Part shown: positions 8,100 to 17,186 of the stretch, piece after piece | How the letters are laid out: every line of letters starts with the position of its first letter | How positions within the stretch are numbered: position 1 is the stretch's first letter | Origin: DATKEH01 sp035546355 | Lineage (GTDB): Bacteria > Acidobacteriota > Thermoanaerobaculia > Multivoradales > JAIOJS01 | Assembly: GCA_035546355.1 (NCBI GenBank) | Contig: DATKEH010000131.1 | Span: 1-39,977 of the forward strand | DNA length: 39,977 bases | Direction: 5' to 3' | Position numbers and translations under genes: made by a program | Notes under the pieces: generated by a model | Database searches by the model: none | The model's input: only the letters and a program-made list of their open reading frames with translations | Told to the model about the DNA's origin: nothing

Positions 8100-10716
8100 G
8101 CAGCAGCGGCATGGTGCCGCGCCAGAAGAGGCGGAACGCCATGTCCTGGGTGAGCAGCACGACGCGGCCGGCGCCCACCGGATGGGTGGCAGCGAGCAGC
8201 GACCCGGCCAGCGCGTCTCGCGCTTCCTGCCAGGCGAACCCCGCCAGCACCGGATCCTGATCGGCGACGCGCAACAGGTCGCGTCGCGGGTCGCCGGACG
8301 GCTCGTAGAAGGTACCGCCATGAAACATCACCGGCGGCGGCGAAGGCAGCCCGACGGTCAAGGGGTGCTGCGTCAGGGTGGTGGCCACGATGGTGCCGGG
8401 CACCTCGAGCTGGGTCTCGAACACGCGCTGCGCGAGCTCGCCCTCGCCGTCCTGCGTCTGGCCCGGGCTCGGGCGGGCGGTGATCTCGGCGAGCTCGACC
8501 TCGGTCAGCCATTCGAGGGCGCGCCCCATCGCCACCAGCACTCCCCCCTCCCGCAGCCAGACGTCGAGTCTCTCCCTGCCCTGATCCCCCAGCTCCCGCG
8601 CGTAACCGGTGCCATCGGGGAAGACGAGGACGTCGAAACGGCTCAGCCTGGCCTGTCCCAGCGCGGCCAGGTCGAGCACGGTGTGCTCGGCGTCGACCTC
8701 GCGATCCAGGAGATGCCAGACGAAGCCGAACGACGTCGGGCTGACGCCGCCGCCGCCGACCAGGCCGATGCGCGCCGGGCGGATCGGGAGCATCTGCTCC
8801 GAGCCGAGGGGGATTCCGGACTGGGTGCGCGAGGTGCTCGCCCCCACCAGCGTGACGCCGGTCTGCTCGGCGAGGGCCAGGAGCTCGGCGTCGAATGCCT
8901 CCCCGCGTCCCCGCCGCGGCACGAACAGGGTGCCGGCGGGCAGCTCTCCGGCGGCCAGGCGGAGGCCCTCGAGGGCGAGGTGAAACGGGATCTGCCGCCG
9001 CTGCAGCGCGGCGGCGAAGCGGAACCCGGCGAGCCCCTGCGGCGGCACCAGCGAGCCGACGGCGCCGGTGGCGCGAGGGGGCGCCGCCGGCGCCGCCGTT
9101 CCCGCCAGCGGCTCGGACACCACGTAGCCTTCGAGGTTGAAGGCCAGGGGGAGCGACCAGGCGGTGACGTCGTAGAACTGGGCCGGTCGGTGGGCTTCGA
9201 CCCGCTGGCGCTGCCGCTCGAGGAACTCGAGCGGCATCTCGGCCTCGCGTTCGAGCAGGACCCGGGCCAGCGTGCCGAGCGGCTGCGACACCGTGACGGC
9301 GTAGGCGCCGGCGGGCAGTCGCACCTGGCGCGCGGCGCCGCCGGCGAGAGGCGCCGCGGTCACCTGCCGGGAAGCCTCCAGGCGCGACACGGCAATTCCG
9401 TGCAGGCGCAGCAATTCCGCCAGGTGGTCGGCCTCCGGCTGGTCGGCGCGCCACACGAACGTCGGGCCGGGGTCGAGACTGCGCTCGAGGCGGAAGCCGA
9501 CGAAGTCGGCCAGCAGCTCACGGTCGTGGCGGCCGGCCGTCGCTACGGTGGCCAGGGAAGTGATGAGGTGGCGCGCCACCCGATCGGCCAGCGACAGCAG
9601 CTCGCCGTTGGGCAGCCGCACGACGGTCCCCGCGCCGCCGCCGCCGGCCATCTCGTAGGTCATCCCCACGCCTCCGCGCAGGGTCGGGTAGGTGTCGCCG
9701 TAACCAGGGTAGAAGAGATCGAACACCTCGCCGACGTAGTAGGTCCAGCCGAGCCGGTCGAAGGCGGCGGCGTTGCCACCGCCGAAGGTCTCGAGCCAGC
9801 GCCGCGCCCGGTGCGCCAGGCGCGGGTGCAGCGGCTCGGCCGCCGGCGGGAAGAAGTAGGTCGACTCGGCCCCCATCTCGTGGTAGTCGACGTAGACCTG
9901 CGGCTCCCAACGGCGAAAGGCGGCGACGCGATGCCGCGTCTCCTTCTGGGTGAGCCAGGACCAGTCGCGGTTGAGGTCGATGGCGTAGTGGTTGCCGCGC
10001 CCTCCCGGCCACGGCTCCGAGTGCTCGAGGGCGGCGGGGTCGGGATCCGCCTCCTCGCCGCGGCGGGTCTGGTAGCCGTGCACGTAGCGCTCGCGGCCGT
10101 CGGGGTTGAGCAGCGGATCGATCAGCACGACGATGCGGTCGAGAGCCGCCGCCAGCTCCCCCTGGGCGGCGGCGAGCACGTATGCGGCGGCCATCGCCGC
10201 CTCGGCGGAGGAGGACTCGTTGCCGTGCACGCCGTAACCGAGCCACACGACCGCGGGTGCGGTGGCCAGCAGCCGCTGCCGCTCGCTCGCCTGCAGGCCG
10301 GCGGGATCGGCGAGCCTGGGCCGCTCGGCGGCGATGGCGTCGAGGCGGGCGATGTTGGCGGGGCTCGATACGGCGACCAGCATCAGCGGCCGCCCCTCGT
10401 AGGTCTCGCCGTATCGCCAGGTGGTGACGCGGGGGGAGGCGGCGGCGAGGGCGTCGAGGTAGGCGACGATCTCGTGATGGCGGGTGAAGCGCAGGCCGAG
10501 CGGGTGCCCCAGCAGCTCGGCGGGAGAGGGTACCGCGGGGTCGAGCTCGGGCAGGGGGAGTCGCTGGCCGTCGGTCAGCGGCGCGACCAGCGAGGGCGCC
10601 TGCTCGGGTAGCGGCCGAGCTGGCGGCGGCTGAGCGGGCAGCGTCGGCGCCAGGGCCAGCAGCCCCAGCACCAGCAGCAGCCCGACCGGGCGGTGCAGGA
10701 TGTCGCGGAATCGCAC
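8047..10716 (-). CDS. Secreted M14 zinc carboxypeptidase with C-terminal GATase-like domain
   Basis: An 889-residue exported protein with a signal peptide (about 1-28). The M14 catalytic domain (about 75-400) carries the zinc motif HGNE (His164, Glu167), the substrate-binding DLNRD (247-251), the third zinc ligand His279 in DYHEMG and a catalytic Glu at about 355 in TYEMAG. The second half (about 560-880) resembles a class-I glutamine-amidotransferase-like fold (FDVLVFPDGTG, WLREGGVLVAMG) and lacks an obvious catalytic triad. The likely role is extracellular peptide degradation. It lies 50 bases after the response-regulator gene in the same direction, so it may be co-transcribed with and controlled by that two-component system. 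The start is GTG with no clear ribosome site. Confidence 0.86.
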   Translation of the reverse strand: MRFRDILHRPVGLLLVLGLLALAPTLPAQPPPARPLPEQAPSLVAPLTDGQRLPLPELDPAVPSPAELLGHPLGLRFTRHHEIVAYLDALAAASPRVTTWRYGETYEGRPLMLVAVSSPANIARLDAIAAERPRLADPAGLQASERQRLLATAPAVVWLGYGVHGNESSSAEAAMAAAYVLAAAQGELAAALDRIVVLIDPLLNPDGRERYVHGYQTRRGEEADPDPAALEHSEPWPGGRGNHYAIDLNRDWSWLTQKETRHRVAAFRRWEPQVYVDYHEMGAESTYFFPPAAEPLHPRLAHRARRWLETFGGGNAAAFDRLGWTYYVGEVFDLFYPGYGDTYPTLRGGVGMTYEMAGGGGAGTVVRLPNGELLSLADRVARHLITSLATVATAGRHDRELLADFVGFRLERSLDPGPTFVWRADQPEADHLAELLRLHGIAVSRLEASRQVTAAPLAGGAARQVRLPAGAYAVTVSQPLGTLARVLLEREAEMPLEFLERQRQRVEAHRPAQFYDVTAWSLPLAFNLEGYVVSEPLAGTAAPAAPPRATGAVGSLVPPQGLAGFRFAAALQRRQIPFHLALEGLRLAAGELPAGTLFVPRRGRGEAFDAELLALAEQTGVTLVGASTSRTQSGIPLGSEQMLPIRPARIGLVGGGGVSPTSFGFVWHLLDREVDAEHTVLDLAALGQARLSRFDVLVFPDGTGYARELGDQGRERLDVWLREGGVLVAMGRALEWLTEVELAEITARPSPGQTQDGEGELAQRVFETQLEVPGTIVATTLTQHPLTVGLPSPPPVMFHGGTFYEPSGDPRRDLLRVADQDPVLAGFAWQEARDALAGSLLAATHPVGAGRVVLLTQDMAFRLFWRGTMPLLLNAVMYGPSLQDGGAGY

Positions 10717-10766
10717 GTCGATCGTCAGGGCGTTCGCCCCTCCTCGGGTGTCCCCCGGCCTCTACT

Positions 10767-12137
10767 TCAGACGCTTTCCGGCGAGATGTCGAGGCGCTTC
10801 ATCATCTCGTGCAGGGTGGTGGGCTTGAGCTCGAGCAACTCGGCGGCACGCTTCTGCACGCCGCCGGAGGCCTCCAGCGCCCGCAGGATGAGACGCCTCT
10901 CGTAACTGCGCACCGCGTCGCGGAAGGGGAGCCCGTTGGCGGGCAGCTCGGTGGAAGGGGAGCGCTCGCTGGGCCGCCGCACCTGCGGCGGCAGCAGCTC
11001 CGGTCCGAGCACGGAACCGGTGGACAGCACCACGGCTCGCTCCACCACGTTCTCGAGCTCGCGGACGTTCCCCGGCCAGTGGTACTCGATCAGCCGCTGC
11101 ATGGCGTCGGGCGAGATCTCGCGCAGCGGCTTGTCGTTCTCCTCCGCGTAGCGCTTGAGGAAGTGGTGGGTGAGCAGCGGCACGTCCTCGCTGCGGTCGC
11201 GCAGCGGCGGCAGGGCGATGGTGATGACATTGAGACGATAGTAGAGGTCCTCGCGGAAGCCGCCGGTGCGCACCTCGTCCTCGAGGTCGGCGTTGGTGGC
11301 GGCGATGATCCGCACGTCGGCCTTCTGCGTCTCGATGCCGCCGAGGCGCATGAACTCCTTCTCCTGCATGACGCGCAGCAGCTTGGACTGGGTGTCGATG
11401 GGGACGTTGCCGATCTCGTCGAAGAAGATCGAGCCGCCGTCGGCCAGCTCGAACAGCCCCTTCTTGCTGGCCACCGCCCCGGTGAACGCCCCCTTCACGT
11501 GCCCGAAGAGGTTGCTCTCCAGCAGGTCGGGCGGCATCGACCCGGAGTTGACGGTGACGAAGGGGCCGTCGGCGCGCCGCGAGTGGTGGTGGATCGCCTT
11601 GGCGACGAGCTCCTTGCCGGTGCCGCTCTCGCCGCGGATCAGGATGTTGCTCTTCGACGGGGCGGCGAGCTGGATCAGCTCGAACACCTGTTGCATCGGC
11701 TTGCTGCGGCCGATCAGCTTGTCGAAGCCGAAGCGCTCGCGCAGCTGCGCCTTGAGCGCCCGGTTCTCCGCAGTCAGCCGGCGGCGCTCGAGGCCCTTGC
11801 GCAGCGTGTGCAGGACCTCCTCGTTCTTGAACGGCTTGGGGATGTAGTGGAAGGCCCCCTGGCGCATCGCCTCGATCGCCCCCTCGATCGAGGAGTAGGC
11901 GGTGATCACCACCACCACCTGGTCGGGGTCGGTCTGGCGGATGCGGGCCAGGACCTCCATCCCCGACATTCCCGGCAGCATCAGGTCGAGCAGGACCAGG
12001 TCGATCTCCTCGCGCTCCAGACAGGCGACGGCCTCCTCGCCGCTGCGGGCGGCGAGGGCATGGTGCCCCTCGCGGCGGATCAAGGTCGTCAGGATGTCCT
12101 GGAGGACCTCTTCGTCGTCGACGACGAGGACGTTCAT
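10767..12137 (-). CDS. NtrC-family sigma-54-dependent response regulator
   Basis: A 456-residue activator with three domains. The receiver (1-120) has phosphoacceptor Asp51 in LLDLMLPG. The AAA+ domain (about 140-370) has Walker A GESGTGKE (169-176) and the sigma-54-contacting GAFTGA loop (216-221). A Fis-type helix-turn-helix (about 410-450, ASGGVQKRAAELLELKPTT) binds DNA. When phosphorylated it should open sigma-54 RNA polymerase promoters. Its ATG overlaps the kinase stop codon by 4 bases (ATGA), so the pair is translationally coupled. A sigma-54-like promoter stands in front of the kinase gene, suggesting autoregulation. Confidence 0.94.
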   Translation of the reverse strand: MNVLVVDDEEVLQDILTTLIRREGHHALAARSGEEAVACLEREEIDLVLLDLMLPGMSGMEVLARIRQTDPDQVVVVITAYSSIEGAIEAMRQGAFHYIPKPFKNEEVLHTLRKGLERRRLTAENRALKAQLRERFGFDKLIGRSKPMQQVFELIQLAAPSKSNILIRGESGTGKELVAKAIHHHSRRADGPFVTVNSGSMPPDLLESNLFGHVKGAFTGAVASKKGLFELADGGSIFFDEIGNVPIDTQSKLLRVMQEKEFMRLGGIETQKADVRIIAATNADLEDEVRTGGFREDLYYRLNVITIALPPLRDRSEDVPLLTHHFLKRYAEENDKPLREISPDAMQRLIEYHWPGNVRELENVVERAVVLSTGSVLGPELLPPQVRRPSERSPSTELPANGLPFRDAVRSYERRLILRALEASGGVQKRAAELLELKPTTLHEMMKRLDISPESV

Positions 12138-14902
12138 GGCGCTCCCCCCCCGTCGGCGGGGAGGAGCGGCAGCTCGACCAGGAAGCGGCTGCCCGTTCCG
12201 GGCTCACTCTCCACGCGGAGGGTGCCGCCGTGGCGCTGCACGATCTCGAAGCTGATCGACAGCCCGAGGCCGGTGCCGCCGGCGGCGAGCTTGGTCGAGT
12301 AGAAGGGCTGGAAGACGCGCTCGAGCTCGGCGGCGGGAATGCCGCCGCCGGTGTCCTCGACCCCCGCCCGCGCGACACCGTCTGCGGCCGTCAGCGACAG
12401 GGTCAGGGTGCCGCCCGCTCTCATCGCGTCGAGCGCGTTGCCGATCAAGTTGGCGAAGACCTGCGTCAGCTCGGGATGGCTGCCGCGTACCCACACCGGA
12501 TCGGCTGGCGGTTGCCAGCGCACCTCGACGGTGCCGCGCGACAGCCGGTCGTCGAGGGCCTCGAGGGTGTCGTCGAGCACCGGCGCCAGTTGCACCGGCT
12601 GATACTCCTGCCGCCGGTTGCGGGCGAGCTCGAGCAGGTTGTTGACGATGCCGGCGGCGCGGAAGGTCTGCCGCTCGACCTTCTTGAGCAGCTGGTGGCG
12701 GGGGTCGTCGGGAGGCGTATCGGCCAGCAGCATCTGCGCGTAGCTGGAGATGCCGGTGATGGGTGTGTTCACCTCGTGGGCGACGCCGGCGGCGAGCATC
12801 CCGAGGGCCGCCATCCGCTCCTGCTCCTTGAGCGAGTTCTGCATCTCCACCCGTTCGCTGACGTCGTGGACGACGAGCACCTTGAGCTCGCCCGCGCCGT
12901 GGGTGTAGCCGGCGGTGGAGAGCTGCAGGTACCGCTCGCGCCCGTCGCGGTCGCAGTAGCTCGTCTCGAGCAGCCCGTCGCCGGGCCCGGGGAGCGGACG
13001 TACCGGCAGGAGCTCGGCCAGCAGCTCACCCTCGACGCTCTCGGAGGGCGCCCCGACCAGGGCGCAGAAGGCGCGGTTGGCCGACACCACCCGTTCCTCC
13101 CCGTCGAGCAGCGCGATGCCGGCCGGCGAGGACTCGAGGATCTGTTCGGTGCTGTGCTTGAGGCGCGTGACCTCGTCCAGCCGTTCGCGCAGCTCCTCCA
13201 TCAGCCGTGCGTTCTCCAGTGCCAGGGCAGTCTGGTCGAGCAGCGAACGTACCAGGTCGAGCTCCTCGCTGTTGAGCGGCTCTCCGGCCTCACGCAACCC
13301 GGTCAGCAGCACGCCGACTCGCCGGCCGCGGACGGTGAGGGGGAAGGCGTAGCGATACCCCTTCCGCACCAGCCGTTCCACGGCGTCGGCGCCCGTGGCG
13401 AGTAGCGGCTGGGGCGCCAGCCGCCAGACCGGCGCCGCCCATACCGCCTGGTCGAGCGCCTCCAGGGGCACCGCCTCGTCGCGTCCGGGCAGCAGGGGGA
13501 CGAGGCGATTGCCCGCCACCAGCAGCAGCGTGACCTCGCCCAGCTCGAGGCTGTCGCGGAGACACCCGACGAGGCGCGCGGCCAGCCGGCTGGGGTCGCG
13601 CTCCTCCAGCAGCTCGCGGCCGAGCTCCCCGAGCGCTCGCCGGCGGCCCAGGGTGCCGCCGTACTGGAAGCGCTCGAGCAGGGAGCGCACGCCGCGATGG
13701 GTGGGGACCAGAACGCCGGCGATGGCGATACCGGAGAGGAAGGTCAGGAAGCTCTTGGCCAGGCGTTCGTCGTCGGGCAGCCCGCGGGCGATGGCCAGGT
13801 TGAGCAGCGAGAACGACAGCACGCCGATCAGCAGCGTCACCGTGGTGGCCAGGGTGTTGCGCAGGATCACCTCGAGATCCCACAGCCGGTAGCGCAGGAT
13901 GGCCCAGGAGAAGGTCAGCGGCACCAGGGCGAGGGGCAGCACCGCCGCCGCCGTGGCCCACTCCGGCAGCCGCCACGCCAGCATCCAGGGGACGACGTAG
14001 AACAGACAGAACGGCAGGTAGCCGGCGGCGAGGCCGACCGTCACCCACTGCAGCTGACGGCGGCCTTCCCATTCACCGTGCCGCAACAGGCGACCGGCGA
14101 GCAACGCCAGGGCGAGCAGGGAGTAGAGCGCCAGGTGCAGGAGCGCCAGCCGGTCGAGTGCGGCGACGGCGCCCGCCGAGACGCCGCCGAAGATCCAGCG
14201 ACCGTCGTTGACGATCAGGTCGGCCTGGAGCACCCCGAGAACGGCTGCCGGCAGGTAGAGGAAGGGCAGCAGCCGCCTCAGCGCCGGGCGACCCGCCAGC
14301 AGCGGGCGGGGAAACGCCAGGAACAGGTGCAGCGTCAGCGGCGGCAGCAGGACGCGGGCGAGCTCTTCGACGCCGAAGATGCCGCGGGCGAGCGCGCTGC
14401 CGCCGGAGCCGGGGACCCAGGTCAGCAGGTATACGGCGGCCGAGGCGAGACACCAGAGGAAGAAGAGCCCCGACGGGCGGTGGCGGCCGTGCAGCAGCAC
14501 GTAGAGGCCGATGGCGAGGTACAGCGCGCCGGCCGCGGCCAGGGCGAGGTAGGGCAGATCGACGTCGAGCGCCGGCCGTCGATAGGTGACCACCACCGCT
14601 TCCGGCTCGCGCAGCACGGTCAGCGCGGTCTCTGGCTGGGAGCGCAGGCGCTGCCGCAATTCGGTCAGCGATGCCGGGCTCTCGCCACCGACGAGCACCA
14701 CCCGGTCGCCGGGGCGGAGCCCGGTGGCCGGCGTGGCGACCGCCTCGACCGTCCACGCCCCCCCCGCCGGCAGCAGGGTGACGCCGAGGGGCTGGAAGCT
14801 CTCGATCTTGTGGAAGAGAGAGACCGCGCCGAGGATCGCCACCGCCAACGCCGCCACCGTGGCACCGAGCCAACGGAGGTGTAACGAAGTGCGGCGTTCC
14901 AT
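12134..14902 (-). CDS. Membrane sensor histidine kinase with PDZ-like, GAF and PAS domains
   Basis: A 922-residue kinase. In order: a membrane segment (about 13-30); a PDZ-like domain (about 35-110, GLRPGDRVVLVGGESP); a block of six to eight membrane helices (about 115-375); a GAF domain (about 430-570); a PAS domain (about 580-690, SSPAGIALLDGEERVV); HisKA with phospho-acceptor His709 in AHEVNTPITG; and HATPase_c with NLIGNALDA, DTGGGIP and GTGLGLS. The ATG at 14902 was chosen because it precedes the first membrane helix and follows GGAG by 11 nt; the frame is open further upstream. It is coupled to the NtrC-type regulator. The PDZ and multi-helix region suggest sensing at or outside the inner membrane; the signal is unknown. 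Confidence 0.9.
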   Translation of the reverse strand: MERRTSLHLRWLGATVAALAVAILGAVSLFHKIESFQPLGVTLLPAGGAWTVEAVATPATGLRPGDRVVLVGGESPASLTELRQRLRSQPETALTVLREPEAVVVTYRRPALDVDLPYLALAAAGALYLAIGLYVLLHGRHRPSGLFFLWCLASAAVYLLTWVPGSGGSALARGIFGVEELARVLLPPLTLHLFLAFPRPLLAGRPALRRLLPFLYLPAAVLGVLQADLIVNDGRWIFGGVSAGAVAALDRLALLHLALYSLLALALLAGRLLRHGEWEGRRQLQWVTVGLAAGYLPFCLFYVVPWMLAWRLPEWATAAAVLPLALVPLTFSWAILRYRLWDLEVILRNTLATTVTLLIGVLSFSLLNLAIARGLPDDERLAKSFLTFLSGIAIAGVLVPTHRGVRSLLERFQYGGTLGRRRALGELGRELLEERDPSRLAARLVGCLRDSLELGEVTLLLVAGNRLVPLLPGRDEAVPLEALDQAVWAAPVWRLAPQPLLATGADAVERLVRKGYRYAFPLTVRGRRVGVLLTGLREAGEPLNSEELDLVRSLLDQTALALENARLMEELRERLDEVTRLKHSTEQILESSPAGIALLDGEERVVSANRAFCALVGAPSESVEGELLAELLPVRPLPGPGDGLLETSYCDRDGRERYLQLSTAGYTHGAGELKVLVVHDVSERVEMQNSLKEQERMAALGMLAAGVAHEVNTPITGISSYAQMLLADTPPDDPRHQLLKKVERQTFRAAGIVNNLLELARNRRQEYQPVQLAPVLDDTLEALDDRLSRGTVEVRWQPPADPVWVRGSHPELTQVFANLIGNALDAMRAGGTLTLSLTAADGVARAGVEDTGGGIPAAELERVFQPFYSTKLAAGGTGLGLSISFEIVQRHGGTLRVESEPGTGSRFLVELPLLPADGGGAP

Positions 14903-14929
14903 GCGCGGGGAAGCTCCACGCCCGCGTGG

Positions 14930-14945
14930 AGCAGGAAGCATGCCA
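14930..14945 (-). promoter_or_regulatory. Sigma-54-like promoter upstream of the sensor kinase
   Basis: The minus strand reads TGGCATGCTTCCTGCT, which keeps the obligatory GG-N10-GC spacing and differs from the TGGCACG-N4-TTGCW consensus at two positions. It would start transcription near 14919, 17 bases before the ATG. The encoded operon includes an NtrC-type activator, the partner class of sigma-54. Confidence 0.5.
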
Positions 14946-15188
14946 CGATCCGACGAGTTGAATGGCCCTCGAAGGGGGACGGCGGCGGAACGAAAGTCTA
15001 GGTACATCAAGGGTTTCTCTGCCCTCGTCCGGCATGCTGAACGCTGCCGGAGTAGCCGCCGGTGGCGCCGGCGATCCAAGAGAATGGATTGTAGCCGGAA
15101 TATTGGATTCAAGCCGCCGGGGCGGCTCGCGGGGGAAGCGACGAGCGCCTCGAGCCCAAGGCTGTGCCGCCGGGGAGGACGGAGCCGC
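14946..15188. other. Intergenic region upstream of the kinase operon
   Basis: No gene is supported here. An AT-richer patch near 15080-15112 holds TTGAAT and TACAAT on the minus strand, but only 13 nt apart, too close for a normal promoter. The frame open upstream of the kinase start passes through here but encodes an Arg-rich, non-domain peptide. Confidence 0.4.
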
Positions 15189-17069
15189 CTAGAACTTCAC
15201 CGACAGGCCGCCGGTGACCCGGCGGCGGATCTCGTCGGCCTCGGCATCGCCGAGGCTGAACGGCAGGTCACCGCGCGACAGCTCGAGGTTGACGTGCACC
15301 GCCCAGTCGGCGGCCAGGCGAGCCAGCACGTTGAGGTCCTGCGACAGCATCAGCTGCAGGCGCTCGAGCTCCATCGCGGAGGCCTCGTCGTCGACCGCCG
15401 GGGCCAGCGGGTCGAGGTCCTGGGACAAGTGGTGGAAGGCCAGGAACACGCCGGTGGAGGTGACCTGGAAGCGCGTGTCGAGAGAGGTGACGAGGTAGCG
15501 GACCCGGTTCTGGTAGGCGCTGGCGTCCGTGGCGTAGAGGACGCCGCCGCCCCCCTCGCCGAAATTGGACTCCAGCCGTGCCAGCACCCGCGGCGTCAGG
15601 CGCCGCGAGAGCACCAGCTGCAGCTCCGGGATCTCGTCCCCCTGCACCAGGTACAGGCTCTCCATGCGGCTGAAGATGTCGTCGTTGAAATACAGCTGCA
15701 GGGTGTCGGCCACCTGGCGATGGATGGCGGTGACCGACACCAGCTCGCCGGGGTCGTCGCCCTGGCGGGCGAAGACCAGCCGATAGCAGTGCTGGTCGAG
15801 CTCCTGGCAGCCGCCGGCGGCCTGGTTGAAGAGCACCGGCGCGAAGGCGCCGAGGGTCTCCTTGGGGTCGCCGGCCAACCGGCGGCTGACCGTGCCCACC
15901 GCCTGCCAGCGGGAGTCGAGCTGGACCACCACGGTCCCCTGCGGGGCGAGAGCCAGGGATCCGTCCTGCATCTGCGTGAAGACGCCGTACTCGACCAGCA
16001 CGCTCGGCTGCACCCGGTGGCCGCCCTTGGCGAACAGCTCGAGCGCCCGTTCGGGGACCGGCTCGCCGTACGCCGGGAAGGCCCCCGCGCGCTCGCGATA
16101 GCGGATGCCGGTCTCCAGGGCGGCGTGATCGGAGAGCTCGACCTGGTAAGTGCCCTCGAGGTTGAAGGCACGGGAGGTCAGCGGCACCTCGCGAGGAACT
16201 CTCGGCCCCTCGCGATAGAAGTTGTTCTGCTCGGTGTACTGGGCGAGGAAGCGGGAATGGCTGCGCTCGCCCATCGGCTGTGACCACTCCAGCCGATAGC
16301 GCTCGAAGTCGCTCTCTCCGGCGCTGAAGGCGGCGTCCACGGAGCCGGCGCGGCGGCTCACCGTCGTCACCTGGAGGTGCCCTTCGCCGACGCCCAGCAT
16401 GCGTACGGCCAGGGCCGCCGCCTCGCTCTCCCGCGTCACCGCGAGGAGGGGGTCGGCATGTCCCGAAAGCTGCCAGAACTCGCCGTTGATGTCGAGGGCA
16501 ACCGGGCCGATGCGCCCTTCCATGCCGACGCCGGCACTGGCGATGTGGGCCTGGCCGGAGCCACCCTGGTCGACGCCGGTCGCGGCCTGCACCGCGCCGG
16601 TGAAGGCGCGCGCCTGTGCCGCCGGCGTAGCGCCGAGCTCGAGGAGCTCGGCGTTGTGGATGTCGTGGAGGACGTCTGGCGGCACCGCGTCGCGGACGCT
16701 CCAGTAGCTCTCGCCCTGGCGTGTGCCACCGACCGTCTCGGGCTGGAGGCGGAGCTCGACGAACTGCCGCGCGTCATCGGCGGCCCGGCTGAGAGCCGCC
16801 ACCGCCGGCGCGAAACCGGGCTTGTAGGCGATCAGCTTGTAGACGCCGGCCGGCAGGTCGGCGAAGTGGAACCGGCCGTCCGCGTCGGTGGAGACCTTGA
16901 TCATGCTCAGGCGCGCCAGCTCGTAGGCGTAGACGGTGGCGCGGCCGAGAGGCGCCGCGTCCACCGTCACCTTGCCGCGCAGCACCCCCGCCGATTCGCT
17001 GTCGTCGGCCGCCGCGGGTACTGCTGCGATCAGCGCCAGGGCGGCTATGGAGGTCCATCGTCTGAGCAT
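15189..17069 (-). CDS. Outer-membrane beta-barrel with N-terminal carboxypeptidase-regulatory-like domain
   Basis: A 626-residue exported protein. After the signal peptide (MLRRWTSIAALALIAAVPAAA) comes an immunoglobulin-like carboxypeptidase-regulatory domain (about 25-100, GKVTVDAAPLGRATVYAYE, FHFADLPAGVYKLIAYKPGF). A region with alternating amphipathic strands runs to a C-terminal phenylalanine (TGGLSVKF), the beta-barrel assembly signal. It resembles plug-less TonB-dependent-transporter relatives common in Acidobacteriota, but no TonB box or canonical plug domain was recognised. The ATG at 17069 is preferred over the upstream TTG at 17084 because GGAG lies 9 nt before it and the predicted transcription start is near 17087. 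Function is unknown beyond an outer-membrane location. Confidence 0.72.
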   Translation of the reverse strand: MLRRWTSIAALALIAAVPAAADDSESAGVLRGKVTVDAAPLGRATVYAYELARLSMIKVSTDADGRFHFADLPAGVYKLIAYKPGFAPAVAALSRAADDARQFVELRLQPETVGGTRQGESYWSVRDAVPPDVLHDIHNAELLELGATPAAQARAFTGAVQAATGVDQGGSGQAHIASAGVGMEGRIGPVALDINGEFWQLSGHADPLLAVTRESEAAALAVRMLGVGEGHLQVTTVSRRAGSVDAAFSAGESDFERYRLEWSQPMGERSHSRFLAQYTEQNNFYREGPRVPREVPLTSRAFNLEGTYQVELSDHAALETGIRYRERAGAFPAYGEPVPERALELFAKGGHRVQPSVLVEYGVFTQMQDGSLALAPQGTVVVQLDSRWQAVGTVSRRLAGDPKETLGAFAPVLFNQAAGGCQELDQHCYRLVFARQGDDPGELVSVTAIHRQVADTLQLYFNDDIFSRMESLYLVQGDEIPELQLVLSRRLTPRVLARLESNFGEGGGGVLYATDASAYQNRVRYLVTSLDTRFQVTSTGVFLAFHHLSQDLDPLAPAVDDEASAMELERLQLMLSQDLNVLARLAADWAVHVNLELSRGDLPFSLGDAEADEIRRRVTGGLSVKF

Positions 17070-17093
17070 GCGGAAATGCTCCAACGTAGCCGA

Positions 17094-17123
17094 ATCCTAC
17101 TGCCCCCGACAAGCCGGTGTCAA
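17094..17123 (-). promoter_or_regulatory. Sigma-70 promoter for the outer-membrane barrel gene
   Basis: The minus strand has TTGACA (-35, perfect), an 18-nt spacer and TAGGAT (-10). Transcription would begin near 17087, about 18 bases before the ATG at 17069. Confidence 0.6.
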
Positions 17124-17186
17124 CCGAAGACTACCCCAAAGGGGGGGGGACTGGGCGTGAGACGGGTCGCTTCCCGGCCCCGGGCT

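Noticed and set aside
8600..8625. GG-N10-GC sigma-54-like match on the minus strand inside the M14 peptidase gene
   Set aside because: Falls within coding sequence with no gene start downstream; only the intergenic matches were kept.
14903..15112. N-terminal extension of the sensor kinase to 15112
   Set aside because: The extra 70 residues are Arg-rich without a domain and would pass through the sigma-54-like site; ATG 14902 precedes the first membrane helix.
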